Assembly: GCF_002027705.1 (NCBI RefSeq)
Contig: NZ_MBTG01000017.1
Span: 1-64,000 of the forward strand
DNA: 64,000 nt
Source of the DNA: Paenibacillus ferrarius
Lineage (GTDB): Bacteria; Bacillota; Bacilli; Paenibacillales; NBRC-103111
Reading direction: 5' to 3'
Made by a program: the position numbers and the translations under genes. The notes under the pieces were generated by a model. That model was not told the origin of the DNA. It was given only the letters and a program-made list of their open reading frames with translations, and made no database searches. Of this stretch, positions 50,753 through 62,700 are shown one piece after another. Position 1 is the stretch's first letter; every line of letters begins with the position of its first letter.

Positions 50753-53700
50753 TAAAAACGTCCAAGACATCATCGCCCTGTCACCGTTGCAAGAAGGTAT
50801 GCTCTTCCACCATCTTGAGGATCCTCAATCGGATCGCTACTTCGAACAACTCTGCCTGCATCTCGCGGGCGGAGTGAAAGAAGAATGGGTGAACGCAGCG
50901 TGGAATGAGGTAGTCAGAGCCAATGAGATGTTGAGGACGACGTTTCGTTGGGACAAGGTTGAGCAACCGATTCAGATCATTCTGAAGGATCGGAAGTTCG
51001 AAGTGGCAATCGTAGAAACGGATGACCTCGAAGCGGTCAAGCGTTTAGATCGTGAGCGCAAGTTCGATTTGAATGAGATCCCGTTTCGAGTGACGCTGGT
51101 CAGGCTGCCGGATGAAAAGTACGCCCTTCTGATCAGCAACCATCACATTTTGTTCGATGGTTGGTCTACTGGGATTTTGTTACGAGAGTTTTTGGACGCG
51201 TATCACCGTCTGAGCAATGGTCTCACGTTGCAATTGCCTGAGAAAACGTCCTATAAGTCGTTCATTCAATACCTGCAAAGGCAGAGTAAGGAACGACAAA
51301 AAGCATTCTGGTTGCGCTATTTCGAAGAGTTTCATGCACCATCGATCATCAAGGTTACGAACGGCATGACTACGGATGCAGGTATCAAAACGGTGGAATT
51401 GACAGTGCTCGCTGAGCAATTTGCTCAGATGGAAGCATTCTGTTTCGCGCAGAACATCACGTTGGCTTCCCTGCTTTACACCGCTTGGGGCCTGCTGTTG
51501 CAACGCTATACCAACAGCCATGATGTCGTGTTCGGCACGATAGTATCTGGGCGTGAAGCACGGGTGGACGGTATTGAAGAGATGGTAGGGTTGTTCATTA
51601 ACACGTTGCCATTGCGTTTGAAATCCACGGGTGCCACTTCGGTTCGGACGGCCCTCGGACAAGTTGCACAGGACCTGCAAGAGCGTGGGGAATTCATGTC
51701 CTCATCTCTTACTGAAATCAAATCGTACAGTGGTGCTAAACATCATGAGAGCTTGTTCAACTCGATTGTTATCTTGGAGAACTACCCGCTCGACAAGTTG
51801 TTGACCGAAGGGCAAGAGGGCCTGAACATCGAGTCGTATTCCATGTTTGAGCAGACGAATTTCGACCTGACCCTGAACCTCGTGGCTGATGAGCGTCTCC
51901 ACGCGGTGTTGTCATTTTCAAGTGAGTTGTATACGGAAGGGTTTGCGGGTACGATGCTTCAGCATTTGGCAGGACTTCTCACCCAGATCGTCGATTCGGC
52001 TGGACAGGTGAACATCAAGGAATTGGTATTGGTCGGGGAAGAAGAGTTACAAAGGCTGGCTTCCTTCAACGATACGAAAGCACCATATTATGTGCAGAAG
52101 ACGTTGCCACAGGTGTTTGAGGAGACCGTGGCTCGTTACGGAGATCTGGAAGCGGTCGTGTCCGAATCCGGGCATCTCACATTTGCACAGTTGAATGCAA
52201 AAGCAAACCAAGTGGCTCGTGTTCTGCGTGCCAAAGGCGTGACTCGTGACAGCAACGTAGGTCTGATGGCAGAGCGTTCTCTAGAAATGATCGTCGGCAT
52301 CTGGGCGATCGTGAAGGCAGGCGGTGCTTATCTGCCGCTCGATCACAAATTCCCTGATGATCGTCTTAGCTACATGTTGAAGGACAGTCAATGCTCGTTG
52401 CTCCTCACACAAGCACATCTGCTCGAACGACTTGCCTTTGACGGTGAGATTTTGAATCTCGACGAGGATGGGCTATGCACGGGGGACGATTCGAACCTGG
52501 AAGTGATCAGTCAACCGAACGATCTGGCCTATGTCATCTATACGTCGGGCTCTACCGGATTGCCAAAGGGTACGCTGATCGAACAGCACTCGTTGATCAA
52601 CCGCCTAGAGTGGATGCAGAGTCATGCAGCGATCGGGCCAGGGGATACAATTTTACAAAAGACAGCCTACACGTTTGACGTCTCGGTCTGGGAGTTGTTC
52701 TGGTGGGCATTCCAAGGCGCGCGCGTCGCGATGCTGGCGCCAGGCGCCGAGAAAGATCCAGCGGCGCTGTTGCAAGCGATCGAGATCTATGGTGTGACGA
52801 CGATGCACTTTGTGCCGTCGATGTTGCAAGGCTTTCTCGACTATATCAGCAGCACGCAACAAGGTAGTAAATTATCGCAATTGCGTCAAGTTTACGCTTC
52901 TGGTGAGGCGCTCGGAGTACATCAAGTCAAGCGTTGGTACGAAATGGTGCCGAAACATGCGCAGGGTACTGCGACTCGTCTGATCAACTTGTACGGACCA
53001 ACGGAGGCGACCATCGACGTTTCGTACTTCGATTGCACACCGGATCTGCATGCGGATCGAACACCTATTGGTAAACCAGTACACAATACACAGTTGATGG
53101 TTTTGAGCGATGACGGTCAGGTGCAACCGATCGGCGTGCCAGGCGAGTTGTACATTGCTGGTGTGCAGTTGGCTCGTGGTTATCTCAACCGTCCAGAACT
53201 GACAGCGGATCGATATGTTGCACATCCGTTTGTAGAAGGAGAGCGTGTGTTCCGCACGGGAGATTTGGCGCGTTGGTTGCCAGATGGGAATCTCGACTTC
53301 TTGGGGCGGATCGACCATCAAGTCAAGGTGCGAGGTTACCGCATTGAATTGGGTGAGATCGAAGCGGCATTGTCCGCGCATGGTGAGATTCGCGAGGCGG
53401 TGGCGTTGACGACGCAGGAGGAAGACGGGGCACACCGCATCTACGCATACTACGTGGCAGACCGCGATCTGACTACCACCGAACTGCGTGCTTACCTCTC
53501 GTTGCGCCTCCCTGATTATATGCTGCCATCTGCGTTTACCCGCGTTGACAGCATACCGCTCACTGCGAGTGGCAAAACCGATCGCAAGGCTTTGCTCATG
53601 TTGGAGACCTTCGTGGAGGATGAGTTCTACATTGCACCGCGCACAGAACTAGAAACGAACGTTGCAACACAGTTTGCCCGCATCTTGGGCGTCGCACAAA

Positions 53701-56700
53701 TTGGTATCCATGCAAACTTTTTCAACAGCGGTGGCGATTCCTTGCGAGCGATCCGTCTTGTCAGTGCTCTGAACGGAAAACTGGGCGCAAACGTATCGCT
53801 CGCAGACCTCTACGAGCACGATACGGTGGAAAAAATGGCTGCCAAACTCATGGCTCCTGAGGCCGGAGAGGGTCAAGTGTTGCGTGCACAAGTTGCAGAA
53901 GAATTGGATGATTTGAAAGGCAGATTGCTCCCAGACTTCCGCCCACAAAGCGAAGTCGAAGACATCTATCCACTGTCAGCGATTGAAAATGGCATGGCCT
54001 TCTATTATTTGAAGGACACAGAAAAATCGGTTTACTACGAACAGTTCGTGTTTCGCATTCGCTACCAGTCTTTCGATCTTGATCGTTTGAATCGTGCCTG
54101 GACTTTGTTAGTCGATAAGCATGATATCTTGCGTACCGTCTTTCACATGGAAGATTTCGAGCGTCCGATGGCGGTTGTTTATCGGGAACTGGAAAACGAT
54201 CTGGAACACTTCGATCTCTCCGATTTGAATTTCGAGCAGCAGTCGGCTCATGTTCGTGAGTACATTGCCGAAGATCGCCGTCATTTGTTCGATTTGTCGG
54301 AGCATTGTCCGTTGTGGAAGTTGCGCACGTTCCAATTAGATGAAGGAAATGTGACGTTCCTCTTCATTTGCCACCACGCTCTGCTTGATGGCTGGAGCAT
54401 CAACCAACTGGTCATTGAATTGCACGAGATCTACAAGGCACTTGAGAACAATGAAACGTTCGTACCGAAGAAACTCGGGATCACGTACAAAGACAGTGTC
54501 ATCGACGAGTTGGTGGAGACTCGAAACAAAGAGAACATCCGCTACTGGCAGCAAGAACTTGCGGGTTACCAGCGACTGGACTTCTCAGTGAAAACAGGAC
54601 CGGACAAGCCTGATCAGGTTGAACGGGTAACAAAAGTGTATCACCTCGAACGTGATCTGCTGGTACAGTTGAAAAAGGTGGCAAAGACGTACAACACCAG
54701 TGTGAAAAACGTCTGCTTTGCCGGATATCTCTATTTGCTGAACCTGATCTCCTACGAGAACGAACTGGTTGTGGGGTATCTCACCAACAATCGTCCTGTT
54801 CACGAGGAGGGTGACCGCTTGCTTGGCTGTTTCCTGAACACGGTGCCGGTGCGAATGGAAGTGCCGCGTGGCAAAAGTTGGAGAGAGTTCGTGAAACAGG
54901 TGGATGCAACACTGTTGCAAGTGAAGCGTCATGAACGCATGCCACTCTTTGAGATCGCCAATGTCATCGGTGAAAAGAGCGGTGATAAGAACCCGATCTT
55001 TGATACGCTGTTCAACTTCATGGATTTCCACATCCTGAACGATTTTTCCGAGGAGATTGTTAATGAATCTCTAGAAGTCGATGGCCACCAAGATACGAAT
55101 ACGCTGTTTGACTTCATGGTGGACACCACGATGGGTCTGATGAAACTGACCTTGCGCTACACCTCTACGGTGTTTGGTGAAGGGGTAGATGACAAGCTTT
55201 GCGCATACTTTGTTCGCTTCTTGGGCTGTGTGATTGAGAATCCAGAGTCGAAGATGGATCGCGATTCTATTTTGTTGCCAGATGAGCGTGAGCAAGTGCT
55301 GTTCCGCTTCAACGATACCCAAACTCCATACGCATCGGAAACCTTGATCCACCAATTGTTTGAGCAGCATGCGATCGAAACACCGGATGCGCTGGCTGTT
55401 GATGACGGAAGAATCAATTTGACTTACGGAGAGCTGAACGCACGGGCGAATCAGATGGCCTACGTGTTACGCGAACAAGGCATCGAACCGAACCAGTTCG
55501 TCGGGATCTATTTGACCCGCTCTGTGGAGATGATCGTAAGCGTCCTCGCCGTATTGAAGGCAGGCGGTGCCTATGTGCCGTTACAGACGACGTTGCCACA
55601 GGAGCGTTTGCTGCACATCTTGCGCGTGTTACAGGTCAAATCATTGATTACCGATCTCTCTGTGGAGGGATTGCAAGCGCAATTGCCTGACCTGAACCAC
55701 GTGCTGGTGCCACAGGAGATGGATCGTACGATACCGTCCGACAATCTCACGCTTGTGAACAACTCAGACGATATCGCCTATACGATTTTCACGTCTGGTT
55801 CGACGGGCCTGCCAAAGGGCGTCGTCGTGAAACATCAGCCGGTTATCAACTTGATCGAATGGGTGAATGGCAAGTTCCAAGTCGGGCAGGGCGACAAACT
55901 TTTGTTTGTCACCTCGCTGAGCTTTGACCTTTCCGTATATGACATCTTTGGGATTCTCGCTGCGGGCGCGACGGTGCGCTTGTCGACCGAGGAAGAGATT
56001 GGTGAGCCAGAGCGATTGCTCGACATCATCCGTACGGAAGGCATTACGTTCTGGGATTCGGCGCCACAAGCATTGATGCAACTCGTACCATTCTTTGACG
56101 GTGTGGATGCTTCGAAATTGCGCCTCGTCTTCCTGTCGGGTGACTGGATTCCTCTGAAATTGCCAAGCCAACTTCAGTCACACTTCCCTGATGTACAGGT
56201 AGTCGGGCTCGGCGGGGCAACAGAAGCCACGGTCTGGTCGAACTATTTCCCAGTGGAGCAAGTCGGCCCTAGGTGGAATTCGATTCCGTATGGTAAGCCA
56301 ATCCAAAACGCGATGTACTACGTGCTGGATGCAGACCTCAAACCATGCCCAGTCGGCGTGCCTGGTGATCTCTACATCGGTGGAGACGTGCTGGCTGCAC
56401 GATACACAGATCCAGAATTGACGGTACAGAAATTCCTGCCATCTCCGTTTACCGCAGGCGAGTTCATTTATAAGACGGGTGACAGCGCGCGCTGGTTCGC
56501 GGACGGCAACTTGGAGTTCCTTGGTCGCCATGATGATCAAGTGAAGATCCGTGGCTTCCGAATCGAGATCGGAGAGATTGAGAGCCGCCTCGTGAAGCAC
56601 GATCTGATTACAGAAGCCGTTGTGATTGCACGTGGTGAGCGTGGGGATAAATACCTCGTCGGCTACCTGGTCGCTGCCGAACAGCTTGATATGCAGGAAG

Positions 56701-59700
56701 TGCGTGCGTTCCTCGCCCTAGCACTCCCGTCCTACATGATCCCAGCATCCCTTGTCCAACTCGAACGTATCCCGGTCAGCGCGAACGGCAAAGTGGACAA
56801 AAAAGCGTTGCCTGAGGTTGATGATTTCCTTTTGAGCGCGCAGGAAGTCGTGGCACCGCGTAACGAGATGGAAGAAAAGCTCGCTGCGATTTGGCAGGGT
56901 GTGCTTGCAACTCACGAATTGTTTGGCGTCCAAACCAACTACTTCGAGGTCGGAGGCAACTCGCTCAACGCTGCGACACTGGTTTCGAAGATTCGCAAGG
57001 CGTTCCAGACGGAACTATCGCTTCAGGAATTTTTCCGTTCGCCAACCATTGCGGATCTCGCTCAGTTACTTGAGGAAAAAGTGCCAGGAACGACTGCAGA
57101 CGACGTATCGGTGCTGCTGCCGCTGGTGCCTGTTACTGAATCGAGTTACTATCCGTTGTCATCTGCACAGACCCGTGTTTACATCTTGAATCAGTTCGAT
57201 TCAGTGAGCACGTACTATAACGCTAACATCGTCATGCAGATGGATGGTGGGCCTGTTGATCCATTGCGTTGTGAATCGGTATTCCGCCAGTTGGTGGAGC
57301 GTCACGAATCATTGCGTACCCGCTTTTTGTTCGTAAATGGTCAACCTGTGCAACAGGTGATCCATGCGAGTGAAGTTCCAGTGCAAGTGGAAGTGATCGA
57401 AGCACTCGGAGAGGATGATGTCCGCTTGAACGCAGAGATCGAGCGGTTCGTGCGTCCGTTTGACCTAACCCGAGCGCCTCTGTTCCGCGTCGGGTTGATC
57501 CGCCGAGCGACAGACAGCTACTTGTTCGTGATCGACATGAATCATATCATCTCGGACGGAGCTTCGATGGCTGTACTCGTTCGCGAATTCCTCGCGTTGT
57601 ATGAAGGACAGGCACTGTCCGATCTGCGCGTGCAGTACAAAGACTATGCCGATTGGCAGAACCGATTGCTCGAAACGGACGAACTGAAACGCCAAGAGCA
57701 GTACTGGCTTCAAAAGTTTAAGGCAGGCGTTCCCGTCTTGAACTTACCGACAGACGAGCCGCGTCCAGAGTTGAAAACGGTAGAGGGTCGACGTCTCGCT
57801 TTCAAGGCAGACGAAGAACTGACATCGAAACTCCAAGGACTGGCGAAACAGACGAACGCTTCGTTGTTCATGGTGTTGCTGGCTGCTTACAATGTGTTTC
57901 TGCACAAGCTGACGGGCCAAGAAGAGATCGTCGTGGGCACCGCGGTTGCCAACCGAAACCACGAAGACCTGCAAGATCAGATCGGCGTATTCGTCAACAC
58001 GCTTGCTTTATTCAACCGTCCACGTAGAGAGATGTCGTTCCTCAACTTCCTCGCGGAGACTTCGAAACATGCCTTTGAAGCGTTTGAGAATCAAGACTAT
58101 CCGTTTGATCTGCTCGTAGAACGTTTGGAGCTGGAACGTGACCCATCGCGCAGTCCGCTGTTCGACACGTTGTTCATCCTGCAAAATGCTTATAGCACAG
58201 ATGTTCAAACGGGTTCGTTCACGTTTACGCCTTATGAGTATCAAACCAAGACGGCGAAGTTTGACCTCTTCTTGGAGGCTTGGGAGCGACAAGGGGATAT
58301 CGAGTTCAATCTGGAACATGCGACTCGTCTCTTTAAGCCTGAGACAGTCGAGAAGATGACCCAGCAATTCCTATATTTATTAGAAGAAATCAGTCGTGCT
58401 CCAGAACAAAAGCTGGTGGAATTATCGCTGGAAGCCAAACAACAACGTCAGATGGTCTCGTTTACAGAGCAGGACATACTGGCCTTTGCGAAGCTTTCCC
58501 ACGATATCAACCCGCTTCATGTGGACGCTGAGTATGCACGGAAAACGCCATATGGCGGCTGCCTTGTCCACGGTGTGCTCGGTACGCTGACCGTTTTGCA
58601 ACAACACTTGAATCCGGGTATGCAGGAATCGTTGTACTTGCACTCCTTGAAAGTTCGCTTTAACGGACCGTTGAAAGTCGGAAACGTGTACGAGTCGGAG
58701 TTGTGTTCGACGGACGGTTCGCAGGCGAAACTCGCGATTTTTGAACACGGAGAAACCTTGTTTGAAATCGAGGTGCGTTACGAACGAGTGTCTCGTCAAC
58801 GGTATAGTCTCAACTATGCCTCGGCATCCCTTTCGTCGGATGTTTCCGATCTGGAAAAGGATGAATTGGCGACGCTCTCGATTGCTGGGCAATACAGTCT
58901 GAACGTCTCCGCTTTAGTCGAGACGTTTCTGTTGCAATCCCAACTGACCTCGATCATCTGGACAAGCTATTGTATCGGGATGTTGGCACCAGGACGCCAA
59001 GCGTTGTTCACGGGCTTCGAAATCGACTTCCTGCCACATGTGCCTGAAAAAGCACAGCAAGCAGCGGCGATCTCCTACATGGTCAACACAGATCAGTTCG
59101 ATGTACAACTCGGTTCACTGTCAGTAACGGGCTCGATTTTTGCAAGTGGTACGATGCTTGGCAATGTTCGACTGGAGAGCTTTGTGCGTCCTCGCCCACT
59201 TCAATACGGGCTGGAAGAGTTCGCGGCTCATGGTCGCATCCCGTCTGGACGAGCTTTTGACGGACAGGTTGTGGTGGTAACGGGTGCCAGCCGTGGTTTG
59301 GGTGCGAATCTCGCGAAGTTATTTGCTACTCAAGGGGCCAAGGTTGTGCTCAATTACCGCAGCAGCGTCTCCGAAGCCCAAACCATTCAAGATGAATTGG
59401 TAGCGGCGGATGCAGAAGTGATGATCGTCCAAGGCGATATCACCCGTCATGAAGACTGCCGATATCTGCTCACGGAAACGCTTCAACGCTTCGGACGAGT
59501 GAACCTCGTTGTCAACAACGCATTCGATTTTATCGTCAAACGCGGTTGGGATACGATTTCGTTCGATGAATTCCAAGTGTCTGTCTCCAATGCTCTGCGC
59601 ATGGTTTTCCAGATGGCAAAGGCATTCTTGCCGGAATTGGAACGCACAGCAGGTACGATGTTGACGATCTCTTCCGAATACGTCGACATGCCAGAGGAAG

Positions 59701-62700
59701 GTTTCGTAGAGTACGCGACTGCGAAATCGGCCATTGAGGGCTTGATAAAATCGTTGTCTCGTGAGTTCCGCCACGTGAAACAGGCTGTGATTCGTCCACA
59801 AAAGTTCCTCTCGGATCAGACGATCACCAACGTCAGTGCGCAATATCTCCCATCGCCATTGGATGTGGTGGCTGATGTTTATGACTTTGTGACAGCGATT
59901 CGTGAGGCGCAAGGTTCGTATTTCCTGTACGAGCGTGGACAACAGTCGAACACACAAGTGGAAACAACAGAGGGATCGAGTACAAATTGTTCTGCCTCCA
60001 CGATTCTTGCTGTCGCAGCGACGTTTACAGCAGATATGATTCGTCCGCATGTAGCATGGTGGGGGACGCAGTTCGGGCTTGAGCTCGACGTGCAGTTCGC
60101 GCCTTACAACCAAATCTTCCAAGAACTGCTGAATGATCAGAGTCTGCTCTCGACGAACAAGGATGTGAATGCCCTCCTCGTACGGTTTGAGGATTGGATT
60201 CGCGATGATGTTACCTCTGATGACGCGCGTTGTCACAACCTGGAGGCAAACTATGAGCAGCTTACTGGGATTTTGAAGCAAAAGACGTTCCAAGCCCCAT
60301 TCCTCGTTGCTCTGTTCCCAGTGTCGACACACCTTGGGTTCAGCACTGAGGTCTTGGCCAAGATAAATCAATTGAACGAACGTTGGAAAGCGTTCATTCA
60401 AGAACTCGAGTACGCAACCCTCATCGACTGCACAACACTGGCTGATGAGTACCAGATCCAAGAGGTGTTCGATGCAAAAACTGACCGTGATGGCCATGTG
60501 CCATTCACAAACGATTTTTCCGCAACGGTAGCTACAGCGATTGTACGTAAGGTCATTGCTTTGAAACAGCCGATCTTCAAAGTGATCGCACTCGATTGTG
60601 ACAACACGCTCTGGCGTGGTGTCTGTGGAGAAGAGGGCGCATTGGGTGTACAGGTGGAGGCACCATACCAGTACCTGCAACGCTTCCTGCTGGAGAAGTA
60701 CAACGAAGGCATGATTCTGACTTTGGTTTCGAAAAACAACGAAGCCGACGTGATGGAAGTCTTCGAGAAAAATCCACAGATGATCTTGAAAAAGGAACAC
60801 ATCGCAGCATGGCGGATCAATTGGCAAGCCAAGTCCGAGAACGTTCGTGAACTTGCCCGCGAGTTGAACGTAGGCGTGGACAGCTTTGGATTCCTCGATG
60901 ACAGCGCAGTTGAAACCCATGAGATGATGCAGAATCTGCCGGTAGTCCTCGCTTTGCAACTGCCAGAGGACGCAGACAACATTCCAGCATTCCTGCGACA
61001 GTTATGGGCGTTCGACCGAGCGAAAGTGACAGAGGAAGACCGTAAGCGCAGCGCCATGTACGTGACAGAGCACAAACGCAAGGAATTGCAAGCGAACGTC
61101 TTGTCGCTCGACCACTATTTGGAGAGCCTGCAGTTGAAAGTAAGCTTCCAACCGATCGAAGTAAACCACATCCCGCGCGCGTCACAATTGACGTTCCGTA
61201 CGAATCAGTTCAACTTGAGCACCATTCGTCGCACGGAGGAAGAGTTGACTGAGTGGTTGCAAGCATCTGATGCAAACGGATGGATCGTCGAGGTAGCCGA
61301 TCGTTTTGGCGATTACGGGCTGGTCGGTGTGATCCTCGCCAAGGAAGCGAATGAGTCGCTGGAAATTGACTCGTTCCTGCTCAGTTGCCGCGTGCTGGGG
61401 CGCAAAGTCGAACAGGCGATCTTGGTTGCTCTTCGCAAGTTCTGTTTGGAAAAAGGATTGCTGTCGTTGAAAGCCGATTTCTATCCAACTGCGAAGAATC
61501 AACCATTCCTCGAATTCCTTAAAAAAGCACCGTGGAAAGAAACACATCGTTCCAAAGCGTGCACGACCTACCTGACACTCGTGTCGGATGTGAGCGAAAC
61601 GCTTCCAGCGATTGAAATTTACGATGGCAAGTTGCTTCTAGCCGAGGAAAAGCAGGAAGAGAAGCATCAGATGTTTCTCGCGTTCGACCACATCGGCGTC
61701 GCCGTGTCAGACATGGACGAAGCCATCACCAAGTACCAAGCACTGGGTTACCAATGTGGTCCCGTCTTCGAGGAAGAGACGCAAAGCTCGAAACTCGTGA
61801 TGTGTACGAAAGCAGACTCTGACAACATCGAGTTGGTCGCGCCGATTGATGAATCCTCGCCGACGCTTGGTATCCTCGCGAAAAACGGCGACAACTCGCC
61901 TTATCACCTTTGCTGCCGTGTGCAGGATGCCGAGGCATTCCTCTCTAGTTGGCAATTAGAGTACCAAGTGGTCAGCGATCTGTTACCTGTCAAAATTTTC
62001 GGCGGAAAATCAGTCATGTTCGTCTATGTTAAGGATGTCGGCTTGATCGAATTGCTTGAAGATGCTGAGTTCACAAAGGCACCAGTGGTGTCCGAAGTCG
62101 CTGCGATCAAGACGGTTACCCGAATGGCAGTGGCCAACTTGCATGCGCCACAGGTGTTCTTCCAAGCGCTTGGTTACAGCCAAGTGAATGATCTGCAAAC
62201 CGCAGATCAGCGGGTGCGCCTGAGCAGACCAGGTTCTGGCGTGTTGGAACTGTTTGTTCCGACGACGGTCCCAGCAGAGCGCGAACACTTCGAAGTAAAT
62301 GGTCCGCATCTCTACGAAGTGCTTCAAGGAGAGCAGGAGTCTGTTCGTGAACCCGTAACGCAAGGCAATCATGAATGGCGTGTTACGTTGTTGAACGAAG
62401 ACCGATTGTTGCACCGTCCATACTGGTTGCCGCTCCAACATGCAACGGGTCAGAAGCTGGCTTCGTTGCCGGTGTATGTTGGAGTGGCAACTCCTGAGAA
62501 TGTGGAGAAGCCTGCCCTCGTCGCTTACGAGTCGCCGAAAAACGAGATGGAGAAGCGCTTGTTGGAACTCTGGGAGAACATCTTGCACTTGAGTCAGAAG
62601 GGCATCACCGTGGGCACGAAAGACAATTTTTTCAAAGTTGGCGGCAGTTCGCTTGCTCTGATCCAAGTGAGCGGCAAGTTACAAGAAGAATTTGGGCTGG

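Noticed and set aside
59319..60959. 546-codon open frame on the minus strand within the NRPS gene
   Set aside because: It lies entirely antisense to the SDR/FkbH coding region, has no ribosome binding site or recognisable domain, and is a by-product of codon use in a strongly coding strand.
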